A stretch of 64,000 nucleotides of DNA from Parasporobacterium sp. Its GTDB lineage: Bacteria; Bacillota; Clostridia; Lachnospirales; Lachnospiraceae. The stretch spans positions 164,540-228,539 of the forward strand of contig JAFUBX010000011.1 in NCBI GenBank assembly GCA_017459985.1, written 5' to 3'. Both the position numbers and the translations under genes were made by a program. The notes beneath the pieces were generated by a model. That model was not told where the DNA came from. It saw nothing but the letters and a program-made list of their open reading frames with translations, and did not search any database. Shown here piece by piece: positions 32,958-41,607 of the stretch; positions within the stretch are counted from its first letter, which is position 1, and each line of letters begins with the position of its first letter.

Positions 32958-35261
32958 TCAGTTCAGTTCGATATTCTCGATCTCGTTCTTCCAATCGTAG
33001 AATGTGGTGATGTCCGGAGTTACGGTATCCATGTTCACACGCTCGGTACTGAAGATGATGGCGTTCTGTCTCTGGTATACCGGAATCTCGCATGCCCAGT
33101 CAATGATGGTATCCAGGCAGGCTTTGTACATGGCTTTCCGGTATTCCTGATCGGTCGAAGCTCTTGCTTCCAGAATCATTTCATCCAGTTCCGGATCTTC
33201 GATCTGATACATGTAGTTGGATCCGCCGGCCTGTGCGCCGCCGTTTGCAACATCGCTGTAGTAGATCTGATACATATCCGGATCAACGGTTGCGCCCCAG
33301 GCTGCACACCAGATTTCACCCTGGCCTGCTTCCAGAGCGGTCCAAAGATCGCTGGAGTTGCTGAGGTCGTTGACGATCAGGTTGATGCCCAGTTCAGCCA
33401 GGGCATCCCGTGCCAGTGTCAGGATCATGAAGGACGGATGATCTCCGTTGCCGTCGCCCGGGATCATGGCTTCATATTCCATCTTTGCGCCTTCCGGAGC
33501 TGCGGTGACCTTGCCGTCTTCCACAGTATATCCGGCAGCCTCGAAGAATCCGAGTGCAGCTTCCTTGGCAGCTGCATATCTTGCTTCCGCATCCATGTCG
33601 GAGGTGTAGATCGGATTGCCGTCCACATCCGTGGAGAATGCCAGCTGATAGCCGTCATCTGCCGGCTGCGGAGCTGCCCAGGAGGTATTGGAAATCGGAT
33701 AATTGATTACGGATGCTCTCTCTCCGTAATAGGTATCGATGGCAACATCACGGTATACAGAGAAGATGGTAGCGAGTCCGCGGCGCAGGTTCTTGGATGC
33801 CTCAGAGGAAGGATCTCCGCCTACGCTGACATTGTGGGTATTCTGTCCGATGTAGCCATAGCCCAGATTATCCACGGTATCGGTGGTGATCACAGGACCT
33901 ACGATGTCGTCGTTTCCATTGGCCTGCTTGATCTCATCCACAGATTCTGTGGTGAAGGAAGGATCGGTGACATCCAGGGTACCGGTTACAACGCCGTTCA
34001 GCTTATCCTGATCGGAGGACTCACGGAACTGCAGATATTTGGTCTTCGGCGCGCCTTTGAAGTACAGTTCGTTGGCTTCAAAGTTCACAACACCGTTTTC
34101 GAATTTGATGAATTTGTACGGGCCTGCACCCATAGGCTCAGTGGTCTTGGCGCGGACGCTGGTCAGATCGCCTTTCGGGAATCCGAAGGAATTGTTGTCA
34201 TAATCAAACAGAGCCTTGTCTCCATAGTAATGAAGCGGGGCAATGTTGATGGTCAGCTGATAGATCAGGGTGGCGTCTACCTGGGTAGCAACCACTCTCA
34301 TATGGTAATCATCGATCTTCTGGATACCGGAGATGTTCGGAGCGGCGTTGCCGGTCTCGATACCTGCGGTATACTCATCATAGCTCGGGAATACATCGGT
34401 AAATCCCATGCCTGCGGTTTCTGTATCCACCATAGTTTTTACATCCCCGCCATAAGCTTCCAGAATGATATCAAATACTTCTTCCGGAGTGGCATCTGCC
34501 GGAACCTCGAAGCCCCAGTTTGCCATCTTCAGATCGATGGTATCTTCTTCTGCATTGGCGCCTGCGGCTACCAGATAGTCCAGGATCTCCTGAACGAAGG
34601 GGCCCTTGGCTGCATTCAGTTCGTCAAACAGCTTGCTCTGCTGCTCTTCTGTCCAGTAGGTGAAATCCTCGTTATCCGGTCCGGCTGCCATAATCAGATT
34701 GAACAGCGTGTCCATACCGGAGCGGTAATCTTCCATGCCTTCGATGGGCTGGGAGAATAAGGTGGCGGATCCGTCATAGGTCGGGTCACATACCACATAC
34801 ATGGAGAAGATCACGTCGTCGATGGTGACCGGTTCTCCGTCAGAGAACACCAGGTCGTCTCTCAGAGTGAAATCATAATAAACGGTTCCGTCTTCATTTT
34901 CAGTAACAACACAGTCTGCCGGTCCGTAGTAGGTATAGTCGGTTCCGTTGTAATTGATGGTCTCGCCTTCGATTCCGTTGTAGACGATCGCGCCCATTCT
35001 GTCGCTGGTCAGCAGTGCCAGCTGTGTCATATTCTGCACATCCTGGTCATATGCTGTCTCAGCGAAAAACGGGGAGAACTTGCTGTTGAAATAGGAATAC
35101 CCTACGACAAGAGGGGTATCCTCACCAGCCTCAGCGGTTTCTTCAGCGGCTGCTTCCGGAGCTTCCTCCGGAGCTTCTTCGGCCATCGCGGTAAATGCAC
35201 CCAATGACAGGATCATTGCCATTGCAAGTACAAGTGCCAGCAACTTTCTTAATTTGCTCAT
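32958..35261 (-). CDS. oligopeptide ABC transporter substrate-binding protein
   Basis: 767 residues, longer than the 520-600 of typical OppA/DppA. A Sec signal peptide (1-27, ending FTAMAEE) without lipobox cysteine is followed by a Glu/Ala-rich spacer of about 25 residues and then the family-5 binding domain (LVVGYSYFNSKFSPFFAETA at the start, YFKGAPKTKYLQF and the C-terminal WACEIPVYQRQNAIIF later). It is the first gene of oppABCDF. The start at 35261 follows AAAGGAGAAAAACA. Confidence 0.93.
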   Translation of the reverse strand: MSKLRKLLALVLAMAMILSLGAFTAMAEEAPEEAPEAAAEETAEAGEDTPLVVGYSYFNSKFSPFFAETAYDQDVQNMTQLALLTSDRMGAIVYNGIEGETINYNGTDYTYYGPADCVVTENEDGTVYYDFTLRDDLVFSDGEPVTIDDVIFSMYVVCDPTYDGSATLFSQPIEGMEDYRSGMDTLFNLIMAAGPDNEDFTYWTEEQQSKLFDELNAAKGPFVQEILDYLVAAGANAEEDTIDLKMANWGFEVPADATPEEVFDIILEAYGGDVKTMVDTETAGMGFTDVFPSYDEYTAGIETGNAAPNISGIQKIDDYHMRVVATQVDATLIYQLTINIAPLHYYGDKALFDYDNNSFGFPKGDLTSVRAKTTEPMGAGPYKFIKFENGVVNFEANELYFKGAPKTKYLQFRESSDQDKLNGVVTGTLDVTDPSFTTESVDEIKQANGNDDIVGPVITTDTVDNLGYGYIGQNTHNVSVGGDPSSEASKNLRRGLATIFSVYRDVAIDTYYGERASVINYPISNTSWAAPQPADDGYQLAFSTDVDGNPIYTSDMDAEARYAAAKEAALGFFEAAGYTVEDGKVTAAPEGAKMEYEAMIPGDGNGDHPSFMILTLARDALAELGINLIVNDLSNSSDLWTALEAGQGEIWCAAWGATVDPDMYQIYYSDVANGGAQAGGSNYMYQIEDPELDEMILEARASTDQEYRKAMYKACLDTIIDWACEIPVYQRQNAIIFSTERVNMDTVTPDITTFYDWKNEIENIELN

Positions 35262-35285
35262 TGTTTTTCTCCTTTTTCTTGACTT

Positions 35286-35376
35286 AGGGGATAAAACAAA
35301 ACAGACAAGCACAGATCCGGTACGGCTCTGTACTCATAGAATTTTTGTTCCCATCCCCTGGATTATTTTGTCTGTT
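35286..35376 (-). promoter_or_regulatory. oppA mRNA leader with a pseudoknot-like pairing pattern
   Basis: In the ~110-nt leader AACAGACAA (35376-35368) can pair with TTGTCTGTT (35308-35300), and AGGGGAT (35359-35353) with ATCCCCT (35292-35286). The order a-b-a'-b' is that of an H-type pseudoknot. A small GTAC/GTAC hairpin (35320-35333) sits in the loop. This could be a regulatory RNA or chance. Confidence 0.4.
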
Positions 35377-35378
35377 AC

Positions 35379-35407
35379 ATTATAAAATCCGCAGACATAT
35401 TTTGCAA
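35379..35407 (-). promoter_or_regulatory. sigma-A promoter of oppABCDF, overlapping the upstream terminator
   Basis: TTGCAA (35402-35407), a 17-base spacer and a perfect TATAAT (35379-35384) on the minus strand. The -35 box is in the loop of the pepF terminator hairpin and the -10 box just after its stem. Confidence 0.75.
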
Positions 35408-35421
35408 CCTGTCTGCGGATT
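35382..35421 (-). terminator. terminator of the oligoendopeptidase gene
   Basis: A perfect 12-base stem, AATCCGCAGACA (35386-35397) with TGTCTGCGGATT (35410-35421), over a 12-base loop, continuing into TTTTATAAT on the minus strand. It starts about 30 bases after the pepF stop. Confidence 0.85.
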
Positions 35422-35451
35422 GTAATAAAATCTAAATACTTCTGTTGTGAA

Positions 35452-37155
35452 TTATGACAATTTTTCAACCGGAAAATTATTAAGCCAGGTCATGGCTGCG
35501 GTACTGACCTTTTTCAGGACTTCCGGATCAAAGGGACTTTCCAGATCCGCATTCCGGAGGAGCTCCGTAAAGGTCGCCGTCCCGCCCTGCACCGTATAGG
35601 CCATGTATTTCTTCCAGGCCTCTTCCCGGTTCTCCTGCAGCATCGCCCAGAATTCCAGGGAAACGGTCTGGGCCAGGCAGTAATCGATATAATAAAACGG
35701 AGAGGAATAGATGTGGGACTGCCTCTGCCATCCCTCGCCTTCGCTGTAGAACGGAATCTCTCCGTCCAGCTTCTGCCAGGGCATATAGATCCCCAGCAGC
35801 TCCTTCCATACCGCATGCCGCTCCTTCGGAGTCATGCCGGGCTTTTCGTATACGATGTGCTGAAAATGATCCACCATGGTTCCGTAGGGGATAAACTTGA
35901 TGGCGGATGCCAGATGGCGGTAACGGAACTTCTCCGCATCTTTTCCGAAAAATTCTTCCGCCCAGGGCCATGCCATAAATTCCATGGACATGGAATGGAC
36001 TTCACAGGCTTCCAGACTGGGCCACAGAAGTTCCTGGGGCACCCGGTCCCGGTTCATGTAGCAGGCGAAGGCATGTCCTGCCTCATGGGTCACCACCTCC
36101 ACATCGTGGCTGGTGCCGTTGAAATTGGCGAAGATGAACGGCATCCGGTAATCCGGAAGATCGGTGCAGTAACCGCCCCCTTCCTTGCCTTCTGTACTCA
36201 GCACATCCATCATCTCATCCTCCAGCATGGCACGGAAGAACTCGCTGGTTTGTGGAGACAGCGCATCATAAAACGTTCTTCCCGCCTGCAGGATCTCCTG
36301 CGGAGTTCCCTGGGGTTTTGGGTTGCCGGAACGAAATTCCAGTTCGTTATCCGCAAAGCTCATGGGATATTCCTTGCCGATCCGCTCTGCCTGCTGCCGG
36401 AACAGCCGTTCCGCCACCGGTACCAGATAGGTTCTGACGCCTTCCCGGAATTTCTCCACATCCGCTTTGTCATAGCAGTTCCTGCTCATTCGGTAATACC
36501 CCAGCTGTGTATAACCGTCATATCCCAGCGCTCTTCCCATCTGATCTCTCAGGTGTGTCAGCCGGTCATAGATGATATCCAGGTCCTTCTGATGTTCTTT
36601 ATACCAGGTCCCTTCTGCCTTCCATGCCTGAAGGCGCCTTTGATCATCCGGGTCATTTTTGAAGGGAGACAGCTGGGACAGTGTATAGGTTCCGTCTTCA
36701 AAGGGGATGGCCGCGGAGGCGATCAGATGATGATAGTCATCCACCAGCTGATTTTCCTCCTGCAGCTGCGGAATGATCTCCGGAGCAAATGTCTTCAGCT
36801 GCATTTCCGCATTGGTAAACAGGAGTTTTCCATATTCCGCTTCAAACTCCCCTCTCCACCTGCTGCGCAGCAGGGCAAGGGTCCATTGCTGCTCATACTC
36901 CTGCAGCTGAGGGAGCGACTCATTCCAGAAACGGTATTCTTCCTTATAAAAAGCATCCCTCGTATCAATGGAATGGCGGATTGACGCAAGCACCTCCTGC
37001 GTCATCACATGCCGGTACAGCTCATCCTTATCCAGGAAAATTTCCCGGCCCTTCTGATAGGATCCGGCCTGTTCCAGATCCGATGTCATCTTTGCCAGGG
37101 TCTTTTTTACCGATTCCAGATCCGGCCTCTGGTAGGGTATTTCTGAAAACTTCAT
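35452..37155 (-). CDS. pepF: M3-family oligoendopeptidase (PepF type)
   Basis: 567 residues. The zinc site VTHEAGHAFACYMN, with the third ligand Glu in LEACEVHSMSMEFM, and the C-terminal SHIYSSPFYYIDYCLAQTVS substrate motif are those of M3 oligopeptidases. Cytoplasmic (no signal peptide); it would cut short peptides brought in by the adjacent Opp transporter. A standalone gene with its own terminator. Confidence 0.93.
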   Translation of the reverse strand: MKFSEIPYQRPDLESVKKTLAKMTSDLEQAGSYQKGREIFLDKDELYRHVMTQEVLASIRHSIDTRDAFYKEEYRFWNESLPQLQEYEQQWTLALLRSRWRGEFEAEYGKLLFTNAEMQLKTFAPEIIPQLQEENQLVDDYHHLIASAAIPFEDGTYTLSQLSPFKNDPDDQRRLQAWKAEGTWYKEHQKDLDIIYDRLTHLRDQMGRALGYDGYTQLGYYRMSRNCYDKADVEKFREGVRTYLVPVAERLFRQQAERIGKEYPMSFADNELEFRSGNPKPQGTPQEILQAGRTFYDALSPQTSEFFRAMLEDEMMDVLSTEGKEGGGYCTDLPDYRMPFIFANFNGTSHDVEVVTHEAGHAFACYMNRDRVPQELLWPSLEACEVHSMSMEFMAWPWAEEFFGKDAEKFRYRHLASAIKFIPYGTMVDHFQHIVYEKPGMTPKERHAVWKELLGIYMPWQKLDGEIPFYSEGEGWQRQSHIYSSPFYYIDYCLAQTVSLEFWAMLQENREEAWKKYMAYTVQGGTATFTELLRNADLESPFDPEVLKKVSTAAMTWLNNFPVEKLS

Positions 37156-37229
37156 GGTTTGCCTCCTGTTTTTCTTAATCTTTCTGATGGCTCATTGTAA
37201 TGGATTTTCCTCGGGAATACAACCACATC

Positions 37230-37255
37230 AAAAGGGACGGCCCGCAGGCCGTCCC
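37230..37255 (-). terminator. Rho-independent terminator of the PEGES-repeat protein gene
   Basis: A 9-base stem, GGGACGGCC (37234-37242) with GGCCGTCCC (37247-37255), over a four-base loop, followed by TTTTGATG on the minus strand. Confidence 0.85.
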
Positions 37256-37281
37256 CCGATCGTCATTTTGGACAGATCCGG

Positions 37282-40173
37282 TTATTTGAGGGCATCCTCC
37301 AGTAATTCCTCGAACTGGCCCATATCCGGAACCATGTTGTAAATGCTGAAACCGCCGTCTTTGTCGATAATGTCGGTGATCACATTCTTTCCGTCCACAT
37401 TCTCATAGTAGATATAAACGGTGATGTCGCCGGCCATTTCGCTGTAGGTCTGTGCTTCCACAAAATCACCTGCCGGGAGTTCTGCCAGAGCTTCCGGACC
37501 TTCCCCTTCTGCCGGAGGAGCCGGAGCGTCTGCCGGTGCTTCTCCTTCCGGAGCTGCCGGAGCTTCTTCTGCCGGAGATTCCCCTTCCGGGCTTTCTCCT
37601 TCCGGAGAGTCACCCTCCGGTGCTGCCGGAGCTTCTTCTGCCGGAGATTCCCCTTCCGGAGCTTCCTCTGCCGGAGATTCGCCTTCTGCAGATTCTCCGC
37701 CGCCGGATTCACCCGAGGATCCCGGTCCTTCGACATAGACGAATGCGCTGCCGTATTCACCCGGCTCGATGGTCTCTTCTGCCGGAAGGATCAGGATGGT
37801 GCCGTCCTCCAGTTCATACAGCTCGCCATAGACTTCTGCGCCTTCTGCCACATTCAGGTAAGTAACCAGGGACACCGATGCCGGCTTCCAGGTACCTTCC
37901 ACAGTGACATCAATGGTGGACAGTCCGTTGTAGTTGACCATGTTCAGAACATGGCCCAGCAGATAGTATTCTGCCGTGGAGAATTTGGTGAACTGGATCG
38001 CAATGGCTTCTTCCTTGTTCTCCGTAATTTCTCCTTCTGCATTCATGAAGACATATTCAATGTCATCGAGGCCTTCATAGTAGCCGCCGATATTGGCATG
38101 ATAAGCATTTGCTTCATCGATGGCAGCCAGGACTTCATCCACATCCCTGTCAAACAGCCACATACCGTGTACATGGGAGGTCAGGGCGATGTCGCCGTTC
38201 AGGGCTGCGCTGTCGGCAATGGAGACTCTCAGGGCATCTGCCGCCTGTGCATAGTAGCCGGTTCCGTTATATACATCGCCGTCATACTCGCCGTTTGCCA
38301 GATTGAGCTCGACTTCTCCGCCGCCGGTGCTCTTCTCATAATATGCGATGATGTCCTTGTCATTCGGCTCATCTACAACCGCATAACCGCCTTCCGCATT
38401 GACGTCTGCAATGTAGTAGGTCTTTGCCGGATCCGGGACAGCATCCTTGGTAAACTGATAGCTGACGGCATCCAGATAAGCATCCACCGGGAATCCTGCT
38501 GTTTCTTCCAGATAGGTTCCGAAGGGATTGAATCCGCCTACGGTGGAGTCGTCATTATCCATCATCTGGAATAAAATGCCGTTGCCCGCATTCACCTGAG
38601 CTCCGTCAAAGTTCCATACAGTATTGGCTTCCTTGCACAGAACGATGCCTTCCGCGGCATTGATCTCAGTTCCTTCCAGGACGTTGATGGTGCCGTCGCC
38701 GTGGTTCATGAATCCCCATACGGTGTTGATGGTGGTCGGGATATCTTCTTCTGCCGTATAAGCTCCGAGAACCGTGCCGTCCTCTGCGACAGCTTCATAG
38801 ACTTCCCCGGCCTTTAATCCGGTATATGTGCCGACGCCGCCTCTGAGGATTGCGCCATAAGTAGCTCCGTTGATGGATGCGCCATAGAAATTCTCAACCG
38901 CATCGCCGATGAAATAAGTGCCGTAGCCGGAGCCGTATGCATTCTCATCATATCCGAGAATTGCCCATCCGCTGTTCATACCGCCCTGGGAGGCCGGAAG
39001 AATATTGAGTGCGGAATTGTAGAAATACAGATACGGAACCTGGCATCCGTCGGTGGATACCACAGCCCAGCCTCCGGATGTGATGGAGGAATCTGCCAGA
39101 ACGAAGGAGGATCCGGATCCGAGAACATTCACGGAACGGATACCGCCCTGGATACCCAGTACCCACGGAGGCGAGATCATCATCGTTGTCTGTGCGGAGT
39201 TATAATATCCATCCCAGGACTCAAGGAGCGGATCCTTGCCCATGGTGGTGATATCCGAATCGGTAATGAAGAGATTTGCATTCTGGATAATGGCAAAGGA
39301 TCTTGCAAAGCCTTCACTGTAGAAGTTCATATCATCGATATACAGGCTGGATCCGTTGTAGCCGGTAATTGCAACACCGGTTCCGGTAAAGTCAGATGCG
39401 CACAGGCCGTCGGTGTCGTCGGTAAGAGTCAGTTTACCGCTGATATTGACCACACTGTCGCCTTCTGCTCTGACGGCTGTAAATCCGGCACCTTCCACGC
39501 TTTCATCCAGAACGATGTTGGCGGGATCTCCCTCCCAGTTGGAGTTGTCTGCATCCAGTTCTCCGTCGATGATGGAATAGCCGACATAGATATGTCCTGC
39601 ATCCTGCGGTCTTCCGGTATCTCCGTTATTTGTTGAGAAGGAGGAGACCTTCATGCCTTCCGGACCAACCTCGCCGATCTCCTGGGTCGCAGCATTTTCC
39701 GGACCTGCGGATTCACCTTCTGCAGATTCGCCTTCCGGTGCTGCCGGAGCTTCCTCTGCCGGAGACTCGCCTTCCGGTGCTGCCTGCTCTTCCGGAGACT
39801 CCCCTTCCGGAGATTCGCCTTCCGGTGATTCTCCCTCCGGTGACTCACCTTCCGGACTGCCGCCGCCCATGTTCTCTCCTGCGGGTACAGCAGCTTCCTT
39901 TACAATGCCTTCCTGGAACTCATCCCAGGTAGAAAGACCGATGGTGGTGAACATCATATCCCAGGGAGATACACTCTGGTCCAGATCTTCCCAGCTGTCA
40001 ATGGCTTCCACCTGATCGATAAATTCCTGCAGATCCGGTGCGTTGGATCCTGCGGTGTCAATAAGGTACTGCTGGTAATCTTCCCAGGTGACCTCTGCCG
40101 GAGCTGCGAACACAGCTGCCGTCAACGTGAAGATCATGGCAAACGATACCAGCACGGTGATCAGTTTCTTCAT
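37282..40173 (-). CDS. large secreted adhesin-like protein with PEGES/PAEEA repeat linkers
   Basis: 963 residues. A signal peptide (1-23) and a short helical domain (about 28-95) come first. A low-complexity SPEGE/APAEE linker (about 102-165) follows. A long beta-rich region (about 180-810) has recurring GxxNxx-type strands (SGKLTLTDDTDG, GSSLYIDDMNFYSEGF, GTINVLEGTEINAAEG) that suggest a right-handed beta-helix. A second repeat linker (about 818-905) and a C-terminal beta segment (VEAQTYSEMAGDITVYIYYE) end it. There is no LPxTG sorting motif or membrane anchor. A role as a surface or matrix protein is inferred. Confidence 0.75.
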   Translation of the reverse strand: MKKLITVLVSFAMIFTLTAAVFAAPAEVTWEDYQQYLIDTAGSNAPDLQEFIDQVEAIDSWEDLDQSVSPWDMMFTTIGLSTWDEFQEGIVKEAAVPAGENMGGGSPEGESPEGESPEGESPEGESPEEQAAPEGESPAEEAPAAPEGESAEGESAGPENAATQEIGEVGPEGMKVSSFSTNNGDTGRPQDAGHIYVGYSIIDGELDADNSNWEGDPANIVLDESVEGAGFTAVRAEGDSVVNISGKLTLTDDTDGLCASDFTGTGVAITGYNGSSLYIDDMNFYSEGFARSFAIIQNANLFITDSDITTMGKDPLLESWDGYYNSAQTTMMISPPWVLGIQGGIRSVNVLGSGSSFVLADSSITSGGWAVVSTDGCQVPYLYFYNSALNILPASQGGMNSGWAILGYDENAYGSGYGTYFIGDAVENFYGASINGATYGAILRGGVGTYTGLKAGEVYEAVAEDGTVLGAYTAEEDIPTTINTVWGFMNHGDGTINVLEGTEINAAEGIVLCKEANTVWNFDGAQVNAGNGILFQMMDNDDSTVGGFNPFGTYLEETAGFPVDAYLDAVSYQFTKDAVPDPAKTYYIADVNAEGGYAVVDEPNDKDIIAYYEKSTGGGEVELNLANGEYDGDVYNGTGYYAQAADALRVSIADSAALNGDIALTSHVHGMWLFDRDVDEVLAAIDEANAYHANIGGYYEGLDDIEYVFMNAEGEITENKEEAIAIQFTKFSTAEYYLLGHVLNMVNYNGLSTIDVTVEGTWKPASVSLVTYLNVAEGAEVYGELYELEDGTILILPAEETIEPGEYGSAFVYVEGPGSSGESGGGESAEGESPAEEAPEGESPAEEAPAAPEGDSPEGESPEGESPAEEAPAAPEGEAPADAPAPPAEGEGPEALAELPAGDFVEAQTYSEMAGDITVYIYYENVDGKNVITDIIDKDGGFSIYNMVPDMGQFEELLEDALK
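37480..37720 (-). repeat. coding repeat array (PEGES/APAEE), distal linker
   Basis: Repeated 15-base units on the forward strand (for example TCTCCTTCCGGAGA variants) encode Ser-Pro-Glu-Gly-Glu and Pro-Ala-Glu-Glu-Ala. The matching proximal array in the same gene is at about 39680-39870. Confidence 0.8.
39680..39870 (-). repeat. coding repeat array (PEGES), proximal linker
   Basis: Five or more back-to-back SPEGE units followed by degenerate APEGES/PAEEAP units. The sequence closely resembles the distal array, so the two could recombine and delete the central domain. Confidence 0.8.
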
Positions 40174-40238
40174 AAATTCCCTCCTATTCTGTATTTTTCT
40201 GTATGGGAGTTTTCCTCCCAGACAATATAAACGGTTTT

Positions 40239-40267
40239 ATTATAGCATCGGATTTGTGTGATATCAA
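40239..40267 (-). promoter_or_regulatory. sigma-A promoter of the PEGES-repeat protein gene
   Basis: TTGATA (40262-40267), a 17-base spacer and TATAAT (40239-40244) on the minus strand. The leader contains a TGGGAG/CTCCCA hairpin (40204-40219). Confidence 0.75.
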
Positions 40268-40320
40268 CAAAACTGTATGCTAAAATATTGATTTCTTATG
40301 CATTTTTACAGTGTTATTCC

Positions 40321-41490
40321 TTACCGTTTCCCGGTTCCGGCTTTCAGAAGAACGGTGATTCCCGCCAGCAAAAGCGCAATGATCCCGATCACGATAAAGC
40401 GGGTGGCGACCAGGGCACTTCCGGTAACGGCTTCCGTCAGATTGGTCAGCAGCGGGGTAATAAAAATTCCCACCGAAGTGCTGGCCATGATAAGGGCCGC
40501 GTTCAGCGTCTCATACCCCCGGAGCCGGGACGCCGCTCCCATACAGACCGGCATGATCAGACTCATGGAGGTTCCGGCCAGCATGCAGCCGATCAGCATC
40601 GGCGCCAGAGAGGATGCGCTCCCCATCAGCAGCGTTCCGGCCGCCAGTAAAACGGCTCCGGCCGTATTGGTAAACCTTCGGAGCACCCGGGAAATCAGAC
40701 CGAACACCAGGCCCACCAGCATCCCCGCCAGGGAAAACAGGGTGGTCAGGATTCCTGACAGGGAAGCCTCCCCGATCCCCTTCTGGGAAACCAGCATGGC
40801 GATATTGGCCGGGATCGCGCTGTAAAGCATCAGAAACAGACAGGCGATGACCATCTCCCGCCAGATCACCAGCCGGAACTTCGGTTTCGCCGCAGCGGGA
40901 TTTCCGGTATCCGCCCGGGAATTCCTCTGCTTTGCGCCGGATCTCAGGCCAAAAAGCGTACAGAGGATCCCGGGAATACAGATCAGGTACACCAGGTATC
41001 CGAAGTTCCATCCGGCAGCAGCCAGAAATCCGCAGGCAAAGGTCATGATCATGCTGCCGATGGTGGAGGCGCTGTTCTGCCAGCTCAGCATGGTCTGCTT
41101 TTCCTGCCCTTCAAAGGTCTCATTGATCAGAGCCGGAGCGATCGGCGCCACCAGTCCCAGTCCGATGCCGATCACCGCCGCCCAGACAAACAGGATCGTG
41201 AGGCTCTGATGGAAACAAAACGCCAGGATTCCCCCTGCGCCGACGATCACAAGCCCTGTGACCGACAGGGTCTTTTTCGGAAGCCGCTCCGAAAGCAGGG
41301 CGGATGCCAGTTCCAGGATCATGGTAAACAGGATCGGAAAGGTCATCAGAAACTGGATCGTTGTATCGGAATTTCCGGGAAAAGCGGCGGAAATATCCGC
41401 CAGAATCGGGGCAACGGCATTGGTCCCCAGCTGTACCAGGGACATGGTCAGGATCGCGCTTTTCAGAGCTTTCTGAGAGGAATGGTTCAA
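40321..41490 (-). CDS. MFS transporter
   Basis: 389 residues, about 12 helices, major facilitator fold. LGTNAVAPILADISAAFPG and SERLPKKT (loop 2-3 motif A remnant), with a charged central loop (GAKQRNSRADTGN). A TTG start at 41490 has GGAAG about 10 bases upstream and begins right before the first helix. The frame is open to 41574, but that part crosses the terminator of the DUF3048 gene. Substrate unknown. Confidence 0.8.
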   Translation of the reverse strand: MNHSSQKALKSAILTMSLVQLGTNAVAPILADISAAFPGNSDTTIQFLMTFPILFTMILELASALLSERLPKKTLSVTGLVIVGAGGILAFCFHQSLTILFVWAAVIGIGLGLVAPIAPALINETFEGQEKQTMLSWQNSASTIGSMIMTFACGFLAAAGWNFGYLVYLICIPGILCTLFGLRSGAKQRNSRADTGNPAAAKPKFRLVIWREMVIACLFLMLYSAIPANIAMLVSQKGIGEASLSGILTTLFSLAGMLVGLVFGLISRVLRRFTNTAGAVLLAAGTLLMGSASSLAPMLIGCMLAGTSMSLIMPVCMGAASRLRGYETLNAALIMASTSVGIFITPLLTNLTEAVTGSALVATRFIVIGIIALLLAGITVLLKAGTGKR

Positions 41491-41546
41491 GGTTTTTCTA
41501 CTTCCTTTCCGGAACGGGAACTGCCTCGTCCAGGCATTCCCGGGTA

Positions 41547-41584
41547 TAAAACAGACGGGCACAGAGCCTTCCATGCCCGCCTGT
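41547..41584 (-). terminator. terminator of the pyc-DUF3048 transcript
   Basis: Imperfect 11-base stem, ACAGACGGGCA (41551-41561) with TGCCCGCCTGT (41574-41584), one internal mismatch, followed by TTTTATACC on the minus strand. Confidence 0.8.
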
Positions 41585-41607
41585 CACAGTTTGATTCCAT
41601 CGGTTTG

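Noticed and set aside
32784-34760. 658-codon plus-strand frame opposite oppA
   Set aside because: Shadow; it crosses the oppA-oppB junction and hairpin with no start signal.
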